Assembly (NCBI RefSeq): GCF_009646115.1
Contig: NZ_CP045720.1
Coordinates: forward strand, 496,001-560,000
Length of the DNA: 64,000 nt
Source: Pantoea eucalypti
GTDB lineage: Bacteria > Pseudomonadota > Gammaproteobacteria > Enterobacterales > Enterobacteriaceae
Direction of reading: 5' to 3'
In this document: piece after piece, positions 52,407 through 63,643 of the stretch
Numbering within the stretch: the stretch's first letter is position 1
How the letters are laid out: the number at the start of each line of letters is the position of its first letter
Notes under the pieces: model-generated
What the model was told of the DNA's origin: nothing
Database searches by the model: none
Seen by the model: the letters and a program-made list of their open reading frames with translations, nothing else
Translations under genes and position numbers: made by a program

Positions 52407-52706
52407 TGCGCCGTACAGAATCGCACTGGCGTACCAGAAGCCCGGCATGACCGTTTCGCTCACCATCACGATCTGATAGTAAGCGGCTCCGGCCTGATTG
52501 GCCTGGGCGGCAACGGCACGCTGGGCATCATCCGGTGAGCCGTGTACGTTAACGGTAATATTGCCCAGCTTCGGCAAACCGCCACTCTGCGCCCGTGAAA
52601 TCTCCTGTGCCTGTTGAGTCGGCGCAGGCGGGGCTTTTGGCGTGGTGTCAAACGCCGAACAGCCTGCCAGCAGCAGGCTGAACACCAGTAAATAAGCAGA
52701 ACGCAT
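52380..52706 (-). CDS. bsmA: DUF1471 lipoprotein BsmA (biofilm peroxide resistance)
   Basis: BsmA (YjfO) is a lipoprotein linked to peroxide and acid resistance in biofilms. The 108-residue precursor starts MRSAYLLVFSLLLAGC; the lipobox LLAGC puts the acylated cysteine at residue 16. A DUF1471 domain follows, with the core GNITVNVHGSPDDA. The start at 52706 is chosen because the signal sequence begins there. It is the fourth DUF1471 protein in this window. In E. coli it lies between yjfN and yjfP. Confidence 0.88.
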   Translation of the reverse strand: MRSAYLLVFSLLLAGCSAFDTTPKAPPAPTQQAQEISRAQSGGLPKLGNITVNVHGSPDDAQRAVAAQANQAGAAYYQIVMVSETVMPGFWYASAILYGASPAAGTVQ

Positions 52707-52762
52707 AGCAAAACCCTTTTTCAGGACGAGACAATGAGTGTACGTCATCGCCCTGAAAGACG

Positions 52763-54694
52763 TCAGGATTTCAGGCTGAATACGCTGACCAGCTGGGTCA
52801 GGTGGTGCCCTTTATCACTCAGGTTCTGCGCGCTGTTTTCCGCCTGTGCCACCAGTTCGCTGTTCTGGTGCGTCGCCTGACTGATCTGGTTCATCGCAAT
52901 ATTAACCTGACCGATACCTGCCGCCTGCTCCTGCGCCGCCACGTTGATCTCGCCCATCAGTGCCTGCACCTGCTCGATGTGCGTCACAATGTTGGTCATT
53001 GCATCGCGCGTCTGCTCAGAGAGCTGATGGCCCTCTGCCACGTTGCTGATAGAGGTCGCAATCAGTCCGTCGATCTCTTTAGCGGCTTGCGCGGAACGCT
53101 GAGCCAGCGCGCGCACCTCGGCGGCTACCACGGCAAAACCCCGGCCCTGTTCGCCAGCACGCGCCGCTTCAACCGCAGCATTCAGCGCCAGGATATTGGT
53201 CTGGAAGGCGATCGACTCAATCACATGCGTGATATCCGCAATGCTTTGCGATGAAACCTTAATGGCTGACATGGTATTGACAGAGCGCACCACGGTTTTG
53301 CTGCCGTGACTGACGATATTGCTGGCTTCGGCCACCAGTGACATCGCCTGACGCAGGCTTTCGGCGGTGTGTTCAACCGTGGCACCAAACTGCTCCATGC
53401 TGGCAGAGGTCTGCTCGACGCTGCTGGCCTGACGCCCGATCTGCTCGCTGATGTTATGGCTGCTGGCCGCGATGGTGTCCGTGCCGTCGCTGATCTCCTG
53501 CGCCGCACCGCGCACCTGGCCGACAATTTTCTCCAGGCCATCGCCAATGCCGTTAATTGCAATGATCAGCTGGCCAACTTCGTCGCGACGAAGCGTATCC
53601 ATATGGACCTGCAGGTTGCCGGCGGCATACTGCTCCGCCAGATGAATCACCTGCTGCAGCGGACGGGTAATCGCCCGACGGCTGTACCAGACAAAGCCCA
53701 GCGCAAAGACGATTACCAGAACCAGTCCGGTAATCAGGAACAGGTTACGGCTATGCGTAATGGGCGCAAGCAGGTTGTCGCGGTTAACTTCGCCGGTAAT
53801 CACCCAGTTCCAGTCCGGCAATTGCTCCCAGGCCAGAATCTGCATCTCACCATTGATCTCCACCTGCTGCATACCTTTCGGCTCCGTCAGCAGCGGTTTC
53901 AGCGTTGCATCATCCCAGTCGGGGCGTTTTCCTTCGTCGTGCTGATCGAACAGATACGCTCCCTGCGTTTTACCGGGCGTGCCGTTGAGCACGAAGAAAT
54001 GACCGCTATCACCCAGCTTACGCGCCAGGATTTTTTCTCGCATCAGCGCATACTGTTTATCAATACCCACACCGACGAACAGAATGGCAACGACTTTACC
54101 GCTCTCATCTTTTATCGGCTGATACTGTGTGATATAGCGATGGCCGAACAGCGTCGCCAGCCCGCGGTAGACTTCGCCCTGGTGAACACGTTTCCAGGCC
54201 GCCCCGGTGCGGTCAAGCTGCGTACCGATTGCGCGACTGCCATCCTCTTTTTTCAGCGAGGTTGAAACACGGACAAAGTCATCGCCATCGCGCACGAAAA
54301 TGGTCGCCACGGCGGCGGTGCGCTCGGTGAAATCGTCTACGGCAGTTTGATCGAGATTCAGTGTTTTCAACCCGGCACGCAGCACTGGCGTCGAAAAGGC
54401 ACCGACCTGCACCCGCGAGCTTTCATCCAGGCTAAAGCGCTTAGGCAGGAAGCTGGTAAACAGATCGGTATAGTGAGCCACCTCTTCGGTGAGGGTGGCA
54501 TTAAACATAGTGGCCATTTCACTGATGCCCTGCACCTGGTTGTGCATGTCATCGATGGCGAGATTTTCCAGCTGGCGCGAGGCGTTGTGGCTTTGAGTCA
54601 GTGTCAGTACCAGCAACAGCAGTGCAACGCTGAGAGACGTCAGTACAGACAGCTTAACTCCGAGACTCAGTCCGCTGAGAGATAGACGCTTCAT
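52763..54694 (-). CDS. Methyl-accepting chemotaxis protein with Cache sensor domain
   Basis: The 643 residues form a complete transmembrane chemoreceptor: membrane segment 1 (about 13-35), a periplasmic Cache_3/Cache_2-type sensor (about 40-310), membrane segment 2 (about 315-335), HAMP (about 335-390) and a signalling domain with the conserved tip [20 protein letters not shown]. The C-terminus VFSLKS lacks the NWETF-type tether for CheR. It stands alone with no che genes, where E. coli has none. The ligand is unknown; such sensors often bind small organic acids. Confidence 0.93.
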   Translation of the reverse strand: MKRLSLSGLSLGVKLSVLTSLSVALLLLVLTLTQSHNASRQLENLAIDDMHNQVQGISEMATMFNATLTEEVAHYTDLFTSFLPKRFSLDESSRVQVGAFSTPVLRAGLKTLNLDQTAVDDFTERTAAVATIFVRDGDDFVRVSTSLKKEDGSRAIGTQLDRTGAAWKRVHQGEVYRGLATLFGHRYITQYQPIKDESGKVVAILFVGVGIDKQYALMREKILARKLGDSGHFFVLNGTPGKTQGAYLFDQHDEGKRPDWDDATLKPLLTEPKGMQQVEINGEMQILAWEQLPDWNWVITGEVNRDNLLAPITHSRNLFLITGLVLVIVFALGFVWYSRRAITRPLQQVIHLAEQYAAGNLQVHMDTLRRDEVGQLIIAINGIGDGLEKIVGQVRGAAQEISDGTDTIAASSHNISEQIGRQASSVEQTSASMEQFGATVEHTAESLRQAMSLVAEASNIVSHGSKTVVRSVNTMSAIKVSSQSIADITHVIESIAFQTNILALNAAVEAARAGEQGRGFAVVAAEVRALAQRSAQAAKEIDGLIATSISNVAEGHQLSEQTRDAMTNIVTHIEQVQALMGEINVAAQEQAAGIGQVNIAMNQISQATHQNSELVAQAENSAQNLSDKGHHLTQLVSVFSLKS

Positions 54695-54853
54695 AAATTA
54701 CCTTTGATCAAGTTAGGGGAATACACGATCAACGGCAGAGCAGGGGAAAAGTTTAGGGAGAAGTTAGACAGCTAAGCGGAGCGGGTGATTTCGCAAATCA
54801 ACCCGCAGAACACAGACTTGATCGGCATGCCTTGCTGCCTCTCAGGAGAGACC

Positions 54854-55603
54854 ATGATTGAACTCACTACAGAAACACTGGCCGGTATCGAATGCCTGCA
54901 CGCCACGCCTGCCGGACAACGGCATCAGCCACTGCCAACCGTGCTGTTTTATCACGGCTTTACCTCATCAAAAGAGGTCTACGCCTATTTCGCCGTGGCG
55001 CTGGCACAGGCGGGGTTTCGGGCGGTGATGCCGGATGCGGAGCTGCACGGCGCGCGTTATTACGGTGATGCCAATGCACGCCTGGGCCGCTTCTGGGAGA
55101 TTCTGAAACAGAACATTGATGAGCTGCCATGGCTGGAGGCTGCGCTGCGTAGAGACAATCTGATCGCTGACAGGCGTTTCGCAGTGGCGGGTGCGTCGAT
55201 GGGTGGCATGACAGCACTGGGCGCGATGGCGCGTTATCCGCAGATCCAGAGCGTCGCCTGTATGATGGGATCGGGCTATTTTATGCAACTGAGCGAATCG
55301 CTGTTTCCACCGCTGGTGGCGGATACGCCGGAGCAGAAAGCGCAGTTTGCGGCCCGCATGGCTCCCCTGACGGACTATGATCCCTGCAACCATCTGGAGG
55401 CACTGGCTAACCGTCCGCTACTGCTGTGGCATGGCGAAGCGGATGAGGTTGTGCCCTGGGCGGAGAGTGTCCGGCTGGAGAGGGCGCTGCGTGACAATGG
55501 ACTGGCGCAGCATCTGACCTCACTGTCGGAAAAACAGATCGGGCATAAGATCACGCCCTCTGCATTAACGGCGCTGGTCAGCTTTTTTAGACAGCAGTTA
55601 TAA
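54854..55603 (+). CDS. yjfP: Alpha/beta-hydrolase YjfP
   Basis: The 249 residues match E. coli YjfP, a cytoplasmic esterase of the alpha/beta-hydrolase fold (peptidase S9-like). The oxyanion stretch is FYHGFTSSKE, the nucleophile lies in GASMGGM, and WHGEADEVVP carries the acid residue. The ATG at 54854 has CAGGAGAG upstream; an extension to 54785 has no homology. Physiological substrate unknown. Confidence 0.9.
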   Translation: MIELTTETLAGIECLHATPAGQRHQPLPTVLFYHGFTSSKEVYAYFAVALAQAGFRAVMPDAELHGARYYGDANARLGRFWEILKQNIDELPWLEAALRRDNLIADRRFAVAGASMGGMTALGAMARYPQIQSVACMMGSGYFMQLSESLFPPLVADTPEQKAQFAARMAPLTDYDPCNHLEALANRPLLLWHGEADEVVPWAESVRLERALRDNGLAQHLTSLSEKQIGHKITPSALTALVSFFRQQL

Positions 55604-55610
55604 ATAATGA

Positions 55611-55638
55611 ACGGGCGGAGAAGGACTCTGCCGCCCGT
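55611..55638. terminator. Shared terminator after yjfP
   Basis: ACGGGCGG and CCGCCCGT form an eight-base stem around a 12-base loop. On plus it ends in TAAAATT, on minus in TCATTATTT. It separates the convergent yjfP and the small secreted protein gene. Confidence 0.65.
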
Positions 55639-55652
55639 AAAATTACCAGCAC

Positions 55653-55859
55653 TTACCAGAACGCAGACGCTTTTTCTGCTGCGCTGGCAGGCGCATTAAC
55701 CGGGTTTCTTTCCGGCGTATCCAGCCGGTTAACGTAAACATAACCCGATGCCGCTTCGCTGCTGTGACTTCTCATCTGCTGCGCACAGTCAGCATGGCTG
55801 GCAAGAGCGGGTGGAGACAGGAAGAGACCCAGTAAAGTGGCGATGACGAACGTTTTCAT
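55653..55859 (-). CDS. Small secreted protein of unknown function
   Basis: The 68-residue product begins with a clear signal peptide (MKTFVIATLLGLFLSPPALA), leaving about 48 mature residues with one cysteine and the stretch SGYVYVNRLDTPERNP. The ribosome site GAGGAG lies six bases before the ATG, and a terminator follows the stop. I do not recognise the family. E. coli has the secreted yjfN in this neighbourhood, but the sequence does not show a DUF1471 core. Confidence 0.6.
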   Translation of the reverse strand: MKTFVIATLLGLFLSPPALASHADCAQQMRSHSSEAASGYVYVNRLDTPERNPVNAPASAAEKASAFW

Positions 55860-56081
55860 GCCCGACTCCTCACTTCAGGGAACACACTCTGCGTGACGCC
55901 ACTAAGCGAACCGTGACGTCTCTAATCAGTTTAGCGACTGAGTAAATTATCGCCAGATCATCCACCTGAACCTCTTTGTCAGCATTTTTGAACCTTCGCC
56001 GCCCAACCTGCTGTATTTACGTCATTAGCACAAAAAGCCCCGATATCTGGCACGACGCCTGCGATTTGTTTAAATGTGCGC

Positions 56082-56110
56082 TTGAGTTCAGGCACCTTCG
56101 CCGGTATGAT
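56082..56110 (+). promoter_or_regulatory. rpsF operon promoter
   Basis: TTGAGT (56082-56087), a 17-base spacer and TATGAT (56105-56110) form a strong sigma-70 match. Predicted transcription starts near 56117, giving a leader of about 147 bases. Confidence 0.65.
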
Positions 56111-56138
56111 TACGCGTCAATTTTTCAGCCGCATTCTC

Positions 56139-56190
56139 AGGCTGTGTCCCACAAACGCTCGTCACTGCGAACCTTTGTGGGACACAGCCT
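56139..56190 (+). repeat. 17-base-pair inverted repeat in the rpsF leader
   Basis: The arms 56139-56155 (AGGCTGTGTCCCACAAA) and 56174-56190 are perfect complements around an 18-base loop. No T run follows, so it is not an intrinsic terminator. It would form a long stem in the leader RNA. Confidence 0.8.
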
Positions 56191-56251
56191 ATAACGTTCC
56201 TTGCTTCCATGGGCCGCGGTTGACCCCGACAGGAGGCTGAATAATCCGTAA

Positions 56252-56659
<408 letters not shown>

Positions 56660-56665
56660 TCCATC

Positions 56666-57215
<550 letters not shown>

Positions 57216-57242
57216 TCGGCAACTGTCCATTAACGACTTTAA

Positions 57243-57704
<462 letters not shown>

Positions 57705-57727
57705 TTTTATTAACTGAGCACGACATC

Positions 57728-57759
57728 AACGCCGGCCTTGTGCCGGCGTTTTTGTTTTT
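57728..57759 (+). terminator. rpsF operon terminator
   Basis: The stem AACGCCGGC/GCCGGCGTT with loop CTTGT is followed by TTTGTTTTT. It is an intrinsic terminator 24 bases after the rplI stop. Confidence 0.9.
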
Positions 57760-57786
57760 ATGCCTTTCAATAAACTGCTGTTGGCC

Positions 57787-58344
57787 TTACTGCGCGCGAA
57801 TAAAGCTGCCATCTGGCTGACGCGTAAACAGCACCGGGCCATTTGCGCCATCAACGGTCAGACCGGTTACCACACCCTGCGCATCCTGACGGATTTTCAC
57901 CTGCTGACCACTTTTCAGTGAGCTGAGCGGCTGGTCACTGCCTTCCACCCGCGCCATCGCAAACACATCATTGACCGGCAGACTGTTGTCACGAAACAGC
58001 TGCGCCAGCGTCTGACCCGACGCAATGGTCATATTGCGCCATTCGCCCTGAGAATCAGCTTTTGGCGTCTGCTGAGACGCTGAGGATGAAGGCTGACGGG
58101 CACGGTTGTTATCATAAATATCCGCCTGCATCGGCACCTCTTTCTCCGCAGAAGGCGAAGACTGCTCGACCGGATAACGCAGGGTACTGGTGGGCCAGAG
58201 AAACGCCACCAGCATCACCAGCAGTGCCGCCACAATGCCACGACGGTGCGGCGCAGGCAGCGGATCCATCCAGCGAATATGGTCGGTAAAATGCCAGATA
58301 CGCTGAAGCCATGTCGGCAGGCGGGATGACGTGTCTGAAGCCAT
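57787..58344 (-). CDS. ytfB: OapA-family cell-division-linked membrane protein YtfB
   Basis: YtfB is a bitopic inner-membrane protein whose periplasmic OapA/LysM-like domain binds glycans and which localises to the division site in E. coli. The 185 residues have a short cytoplasmic part, a conserved MDPLPAPHRRG before the membrane segment (about 40-55), a linker and the OapA domain (about 100-185) ending LFTRQPDGSFIRAQ. The ATG at 58344 has GGAGAGGAGGAAA upstream; an extended frame to 58461 would add an arginine-rich segment not in E. coli. Confidence 0.85.
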   Translation of the reverse strand: MASDTSSRLPTWLQRIWHFTDHIRWMDPLPAPHRRGIVAALLVMLVAFLWPTSTLRYPVEQSSPSAEKEVPMQADIYDNNRARQPSSSASQQTPKADSQGEWRNMTIASGQTLAQLFRDNSLPVNDVFAMARVEGSDQPLSSLKSGQQVKIRQDAQGVVTGLTVDGANGPVLFTRQPDGSFIRAQ

Positions 58345-58681
58345 TCGGGTTTCCTCCTCTCCGGCAGTTTGCTGTAGCCTGCGTGCGGCCAGCCAGGTCT
58401 GCAGCCGGGATACCATTTGTTTTGCACGCATCCTGCGGCGGCGTGGGGCAATCTGGCCCATGTTTGCTCTCTTATTCAGGTGCTACAGATGAGGTGATCC
58501 CCATCGATAGTTATAGTATGGGCAATACCGGCGCGAAGTGCCTGCCAGCATTGATAAATTTGACGTGGCTATTGTTTCTCTTTCATCAGCAAAAGTCATC
58601 TGCGACGCAGGGCATTTTACGCCAGCGGCCTGCGCTGCTATGCTGCCGGTTCGAATTTATCCGAGAGTGAAAGGAACGAAG

Positions 58682-59302
58682 ATGACTACCCCTTCTTTCG
58701 ACAGCGTCGAAGCACAAGCAAGTTACGGTATTGGTTTACAGGTTGGCCAGCAGTTGCTGGAATCTGGTCTGCAGGGTCTGCAACCAGAAGCACTGCTCGC
58801 GGGTCTGCGCGACGCGCTGGAAGGGAACTCGCCGGCCGTACCGGTTGATGTGGTTCATCGCGCACTGCGTGAAGTGCACGAACGCGCGGAAGGCGTGCGT
58901 CGTGAGCGTACCGAAGCTATGGCCGCAGAAGGTCAGGCATTCCTGCAGGAACATGCGCAGCGTGAAGGCGTGAGCAGCACCGAATCAGGCCTGCAGTTCA
59001 GCGTGATTACTCAGGGTGAAGGTCCAATCCCATCACGTCAGGATCGCGTACGCGTTCACTACACCGGCAAACTGATCGACGGCACCGTGTTCGACAGCTC
59101 AGTTGCCCGTGGCGAACCGGCAGAATTCCCGGTAAGCGGCGTTATCCCTGGCTGGATTGAAGCGCTGACGCTGATGCCGGTTGGCTCAAAATGGGAACTG
59201 GTGATCCCACAGAACCTGGCGTATGGCGAGCGCGGTGCGGGTGCCTCTATCCCACCATTCAGCACGCTGCTCTTCGAAGTTGAGCTGCTGGAAATCCTGT
59301 AA
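58682..59302 (+). CDS. fklB: FKBP-type 22 kDa peptidyl-prolyl isomerase
   Basis: FklB catalyses cis-trans isomerisation of prolyl bonds. The 206 residues match E. coli. An N-terminal dimerisation helix region (about 1-90) precedes the FKBP domain (about 110-206) with [15 protein letters not shown] and [12 protein letters not shown]. No signal peptide is visible. The start at 58682 has GAAAGGAACG upstream. It is convergent with cpdB; the cycA-ytfE-ytfH block known from E. coli is absent. Confidence 0.97.
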   Translation: MTTPSFDSVEAQASYGIGLQVGQQLLESGLQGLQPEALLAGLRDALEGNSPAVPVDVVHRALREVHERAEGVRRERTEAMAAEGQAFLQEHAQREGVSSTESGLQFSVITQGEGPIPSRQDRVRVHYTGKLIDGTVFDSSVARGEPAEFPVSGVIPGWIEALTLMPVGSKWELVIPQNLAYGERGAGASIPPFSTLLFEVELLEIL

Positions 59303-59308
59303 GATAAG

Positions 59309-59338
59309 ACGCTGCAACCACCCCGGTTGCAGCGTTTT
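59309..59338. terminator. Shared terminator of fklB and cpdB
   Basis: ACGCTGCAACC and its exact complement form an 11-base stem with a five-base loop, followed by TTTT on plus. It lies in the 44 bases between the two convergent stops. Confidence 0.85.
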
Positions 59339-59346
59339 CTCCCGCC

Positions 59347-61290
59347 TTATTTCTGCTGTAAATTTACCTGCCACAGTGCAAAGCCAATCGCATCTGTTCC
59401 TTTGGGCTGAAGCGGATATTGCGCATGCTGCTTAATAAATCCGGTCGCCTTATCGCCCGGTGCCGTTTCAAACTGAATATCGAGCGGAGTGGATGAGGTA
59501 ATCGGTGCCAGACGCCAGTTATTGTCCGCCTTCGGCTGAACTGCGCCATGCGCTTTGGTTTCCGCGCTGATGTAGGCTGCTACCACCGAACGGTTCTCAT
59601 CTGGCGAGGCAAAGGCGATGTACTTATCTCCGGTGCCGGCAAACTTGCCGCCATATGCGCGATAGTTATTGGTCGCCACCAGGAAGAGAGCCTGCGGATC
59701 GATGGGTTTACCCTGCCAGGTAAGCTGACGGATGCGTGAGGCGTCAGGATGGATCAACTGACACTCTGCGTCATAACGCGCGGGCTGGGTCACATCAATC
59801 TGATAATTGACTCCATCAATCACATCGAAGTTATAGGTGCGGAAATCCCAGTTAATCAGCGACTGCGTTTTGCTGCTGTGCGGATCGATCTGGTTAAACT
59901 GGCCTGCTGAGCATTCCAGCCACTCTTTCACCTGCGCACCCGTGACTTTCATCACGACCAGTGTATTGGGATAGAGATAGAGATCGGCCGCATTACGGAA
60001 AGTCAGGGCACCTTTCTCCACTTCGACATAGCTGGCAGGATCGTTTTTACGTCCGCCCGCTTTAAACGGCGCGGCAGCAGAGAGCACCGGCAAACGGCCC
60101 AGATCCGGATCGCCCTGAATGAAATGCTCCACATAAGCGCGCTGCGCATTATTGACGATCTGCACCGTTGGATCGTCCTGAACCAGCGACAGATAGCTGT
60201 ACATTACGTCAGCCGACTTGCCGATGGGCTTCGCCACAAACTCCCGCGTGGCGCGGTGATCGTCAGCCAGCACTTTCACCAGCGCCGGATCTTCCGCCGC
60301 CAGCGATTTCTTCGCGGCAGTATCGTAGATCGGTCGCGCCTCTGCTTTGCCGCTGCTCACCTGCCAGCGTCCGCCCTCATTGTTCAGCACCAGATCGACC
60401 ACGCCAAGATGATCGCCCCACATGCCTGGCATCACCGCCGGAACCCCGTTCAGCGTGCCGTTAGCAATGTCTGCGCCTTTGATGCCAGCAAACTCCTTGC
60501 TGGGGAAGACGGCATGCGCATGACCAAACAGGATGGCGTTAATATCTTCCACCTGGCTGAGGTAGTAAACCGAGTTTTCTGCCATTGCGTGATACGGCTC
60601 GCTGCTCAGGCCGGAGTGAGGGATAGCAATAATCAGATCGGCACCCTGCGCGCGCATCTCAGGCACATAGCGGCGAGCTGTTTCGGTGATGTCATCCACC
60701 CGTACCTTGCCCTGCAGATTGGCTTTATCCCACACCATGATCTGCGGCGGCACAAAGCCGATATAGCCAATCTTCAGGGTCTGCGATTTGCCCTCGCGAT
60801 CAACCACCGTAGTGGATTTGATGAGGTAAGGGGTAAACAGCGGTTTGCCGCTCTTCACATCAATCACGTTGGCGTTCACATAAGGGAAGCGCGCACCCGC
60901 CAGCGCTTTTTTCAGGTAGGGCAGGCCATAATTGAATTCATGGTTACCGAGGTTGCCGACAGCGTAATCCAGCGTATTAAGCGCCTTGTAGACCGGATGG
61001 ATTTCACCCTCACGCAGCCCTTTAGCCGCCATGTAGTCGCCCAATGGGCTGCCCTGAATGATGTCGCCGTTATCAACCAGCAGGCTGTTCTTCACCTCCT
61101 GCCGGGCGGCGTGAATCAGCGTGGCGGTGCGCACCAGACCAAATTTCTCGGTTGGCGTATCTTTGTAGTAGTCGAAATCCATCATATTGCTGTGCAGATC
61201 GGTGGTTTCCAGTACGCGTAAATCCACCGTCGCGGCCTGGGCGGCGACGGAAACGCTCAGGGCCAGTAACATCATTCCGGGCTTAAACAT
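59347..61290 (-). CDS. cpdB: 2',3'-cyclic-nucleotide 2'-phosphodiesterase / 3'-nucleotidase
   Basis: CpdB is a periplasmic enzyme that converts 2',3'-cyclic nucleotides to nucleosides for salvage. The 647 residues match E. coli. A signal peptide (about 1-19) precedes the metallophosphatase domain with [28 protein letters not shown] and FGHAHAV, then the 5'-nucleotidase C-terminal substrate domain (about 370-560). It is divergent from cysQ across 295 bases. Confidence 0.98.
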   Translation of the reverse strand: MFKPGMMLLALSVSVAAQAATVDLRVLETTDLHSNMMDFDYYKDTPTEKFGLVRTATLIHAARQEVKNSLLVDNGDIIQGSPLGDYMAAKGLREGEIHPVYKALNTLDYAVGNLGNHEFNYGLPYLKKALAGARFPYVNANVIDVKSGKPLFTPYLIKSTTVVDREGKSQTLKIGYIGFVPPQIMVWDKANLQGKVRVDDITETARRYVPEMRAQGADLIIAIPHSGLSSEPYHAMAENSVYYLSQVEDINAILFGHAHAVFPSKEFAGIKGADIANGTLNGVPAVMPGMWGDHLGVVDLVLNNEGGRWQVSSGKAEARPIYDTAAKKSLAAEDPALVKVLADDHRATREFVAKPIGKSADVMYSYLSLVQDDPTVQIVNNAQRAYVEHFIQGDPDLGRLPVLSAAAPFKAGGRKNDPASYVEVEKGALTFRNAADLYLYPNTLVVMKVTGAQVKEWLECSAGQFNQIDPHSSKTQSLINWDFRTYNFDVIDGVNYQIDVTQPARYDAECQLIHPDASRIRQLTWQGKPIDPQALFLVATNNYRAYGGKFAGTGDKYIAFASPDENRSVVAAYISAETKAHGAVQPKADNNWRLAPITSSTPLDIQFETAPGDKATGFIKQHAQYPLQPKGTDAIGFALWQVNLQQK

Positions 61291-61585
61291 GCTTGCTCCT
61301 GCTGCAAATTAAAATCAGGCTCTCAAAATAATGTAAAAGCATGACAGATAGTCATTTTAAATCGTGATGGATATAACGTTTTGACGCATCAGCCTGCGAC
61401 TCATTCTTATACGATAAAGGCTCACTGGCGGCAGCATGGCGATAAGCACGTAACTATGATATTGATATATCTATAAATTGAATTGCCGCCGGACCAGTAA
61501 ACAGGCTGGTCAGGCGGAACTGCTAAAATGTCACTATCTGAAGATGGGCTGATCCTGCAGCAGACAGACAAAAACGAGGTGAAAA

Positions 61586-62329
61586 ATGTTAGAGCAAATC
61601 TGCCAACTGGCACGCGAAGCTGGCGACGCGATTATGCAGGTCTATAACGGTGCCGCGCCGCTTGACGTTTCTCACAAATCGGACGATTCGCCGGTGACCG
61701 CTGCGGATATCGCGGCGCATGAAGTCATCATGGAGGGGCTGAAACAGCTATCGCCTGACATACCGGTACTTTCAGAAGAAGATCCGCCAGCCTGGGATGT
61801 CCGTCAGCACTGGCAACGCTACTGGCTGGTTGATCCGCTGGATGGCACCAAAGAGTTCATCAAGCGTAACGGTGAATTTACCGTCAATATTGCGCTGATT
61901 GAAGCGGGCAAGCCGGTGATGGGCGTCGTCTATGCGCCAGTGCTGGGCGTAATGTATTCCGCGGCAGAGGGTAAAGCGTGGAAAGAAGAGGGCGGTCATC
62001 GCGAACAGATTCATGTCCGTGACGCACGTCCTCCGCTGGTCGTGGTCAGCCGCTCACATGGTGACGACGACGAGATGAAAGAGTACCTGAAGCAGTTAGG
62101 TGAGCATCAGACCGTTGCGACCGGCTCCTCACTGAAATTCTGTCTGGTGGCAGAAGGTAAAGCTCAGCTCTATCCCCGTTTCGGGCCAACCAATATCTGG
62201 GATACCGGCGCGGGTCATGCCGTGGCGATGGCTGCGGGTGCGCATGTACATGACTGGCAGGGCAAAACCCTGGACTATGCGCCGCGCGAATCCTTCCTGA
62301 ATCCCGGCTTCCGCGTTTCGCTCTTTTAA
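61586..62329 (+). CDS. cysQ: 3'(2'),5'-bisphosphate nucleotidase CysQ
   Basis: CysQ hydrolyses PAP to AMP, removing a by-product of sulfate assimilation that inhibits RNases such as Orn. The 247 residues (E. coli 246) belong to the lithium-sensitive inositol-monophosphatase fold: SEEDP (about 70) and DPLDGTKEF (about 90) bind the metals, and [14 protein letters not shown] is near the C-terminus. It starts at 61586 with GAGGTG upstream. Confidence 0.98.
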   Translation: MLEQICQLAREAGDAIMQVYNGAAPLDVSHKSDDSPVTAADIAAHEVIMEGLKQLSPDIPVLSEEDPPAWDVRQHWQRYWLVDPLDGTKEFIKRNGEFTVNIALIEAGKPVMGVVYAPVLGVMYSAAEGKAWKEEGGHREQIHVRDARPPLVVVSRSHGDDDEMKEYLKQLGEHQTVATGSSLKFCLVAEGKAQLYPRFGPTNIWDTGAGHAVAMAAGAHVHDWQGKTLDYAPRESFLNPGFRVSLF

Positions 62330-62347
62330 GACGATATTGGCATAAAT

Positions 62348-62377
62348 GCCCGGCGAGCGATTCTCTCGCTCCCGGGT
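62348..62377. terminator. Hairpin between cysQ and ytfJ
   Basis: GAGCGA/TCGCTC and outer CCCGG/CCGGG pairs with one bulged base form an 11-pair stem around TTCTC. T runs are weak on both sides, so termination strength is uncertain. Confidence 0.5.
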
Positions 62378-62385
62378 GTTCAGCA

Positions 62386-62943
62386 TTACTCTTTCAGCAG
62401 TGAGTTGACCAGCGCGATAACTTTTGTCACTTCATCCTGCGTCAGCGAACCATCCTTCACAAACTTCACTTTGCCCTGCTTATCCAGCACGACGATGGCG
62501 GAACCACCAGGCTGTAACTGCCAGCTGTGCTGCACGTTGCCTTTGCTGTCTATGACAAACTGAGACCAGGGATATTGCTGCTTGTTGGTCTCGACGCTGC
62601 TGCGCACAAACATGCCCGTGCCCGGAATCGCGTCATCGGTATTGACGATGGTGGTGGTCTGATAGCGATCATGCGGCAGCTTCGCGGCTTTGATCGCTTC
62701 TACCAGTGCCGCGTTCATCTCTTTCGCAGATGAGCGACCCGCAATATGCTGGATGACGCGAACTTTTCCGCTGAGCTGCGCGCTATTCCAGTTTTTGTAG
62801 CTAAACTTCTCCTGTTGCAATAACAGCTCGCCTTTGTCATTCACGCCTACAGCCGGTACCCGCATATCCAGTCTGAGGTTTTGAGCCATCGCGCCTGCCG
62901 GTATCAACAGAGACAACGCCACAGCTGCCAGGGTTATACGCAT
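62386..62943 (-). CDS. ytfJ: Periplasmic thioredoxin-fold protein YtfJ
   Basis: The 185 residues (E. coli 184) have a signal peptide (about 1-20, ending AMA) and a thioredoxin-like fold of the TIGR01626 type. The usual redox CxxC motif is absent. Function is unknown. It is convergent with cysQ. Confidence 0.9.
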   Translation of the reverse strand: MRITLAAVALSLLIPAGAMAQNLRLDMRVPAVGVNDKGELLLQQEKFSYKNWNSAQLSGKVRVIQHIAGRSSAKEMNAALVEAIKAAKLPHDRYQTTTIVNTDDAIPGTGMFVRSSVETNKQQYPWSQFVIDSKGNVQHSWQLQPGGSAIVVLDKQGKVKFVKDGSLTQDEVTKVIALVNSLLKE

Positions 62944-63257
62944 TGTTATTTCCTTAGGTGATCAGACCAGTCAGTCATTTTACTGCAATAGTAAGCAGGG
63001 ATGATGCGCCTGTCCTGGAAAGGTGTCAGGTTTGTTATGGCCGCCACAATTCCTTAATCAATGAAGGTTTATACTGTGTTGTGTGAGCCTGATAACAGAG
63101 TGTTCTGTAATGATGTGTCAATTCAGTAAAAAAATTCACTTTTAGGAACATCAGTCAGTTTTAGTGTTCTATAGTTATCGCGAATTCGCGCTTCATGGGC
63201 TGGAACCAAATTTGGAAACGGCGAAGCGTGCTTAAAAATGTACAGGAGTTAAACAGC
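62944..63257. other. ytfJ-ytfK divergent intergenic region
   Basis: These 314 bases contain the leaders and presumably promoters of both divergent genes. E. coli ytfK is reported as PhoB-controlled; CTGTAAT at 63105-63111 followed by GTGTCAA at 63115-63121 is a weak pho-box-like pair with three instead of four bases between, so I do not claim it. No coding region is visible. Confidence 0.45.
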
Positions 63258-63464
63258 ATGAAGATCTTCCAGCGCTATAATCCGCTACAAATAGCGAAAT
63301 ATGTAAAAACGCTTTTCAAAGGAAGGTTGTATATCAAGGACGTGGGCGCGTTCGAGTTCGATAAAGGGAAAGTATTAATCCCTCGCGTCAAAGACAAACA
63401 GCACCTGAGCGTGATGTCAGAAATTAACCGCCAGGTCGTTCGTCTCAAACTTGAGTTCAACTAA
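63258..63464 (+). CDS. ytfK: SpoT-interacting stringent-response protein YtfK
   Basis: YtfK is a small DUF1107 protein; in E. coli it binds SpoT and shifts it toward (p)ppGpp synthesis under phosphate or fatty-acid starvation. The 68 residues match E. coli ([33 protein letters not shown]). The ATG at 63258 has AGGAG about 12 bases upstream. An upstream ATG at 63195 would add 21 residues not in E. coli. Confidence 0.93.
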   Translation: MKIFQRYNPLQIAKYVKTLFKGRLYIKDVGAFEFDKGKVLIPRVKDKQHLSVMSEINRQVVRLKLEFN

Positions 63465-63468
63465 TAAC

Positions 63469-63489
63469 AAGGGCGCCGATGGCGCCCTT
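63469..63489 (+). terminator. Hairpin after ytfK
   Basis: AAGGGCGCC-gat-GGCGCCCTT is a perfect nine-base stem five bases after the ytfK stop. No T run follows (AGTGTATG), so it is a likely but not classical terminator. Confidence 0.55.
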
Positions 63490-63643
63490 AGTGTATGACC
63501 TATCAGGCTATTCCCTTTGCCTGTCCGAACACGGACGGTGCCCACAATCTCCAACTGCTACGTAAACGTTCCGGTTGTTCCGCGCGCTCTGTATCCAGGA
63601 CTGCCTGGGACAATAATAGCCGCCGGGACACGCTCTGAGTCAT

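Noticed and set aside
55976..56194. 72-codon open frame upstream of rpsF
   Set aside because: It runs through the rpsF promoter and the long inverted repeat, lacks a ribosome site and has an unnatural composition.
60124..61221. Long open frame of 365 codons opposite cpdB
   Set aside because: It is antisense to a full-length conserved gene, has no recognisable domain or ribosome site, and is explained by codon bias of cpdB.
63105..63121. Pho-box-like pair upstream of ytfK
   Set aside because: The two seven-base elements are imperfect and separated by three rather than four bases, losing the 11-base phase.
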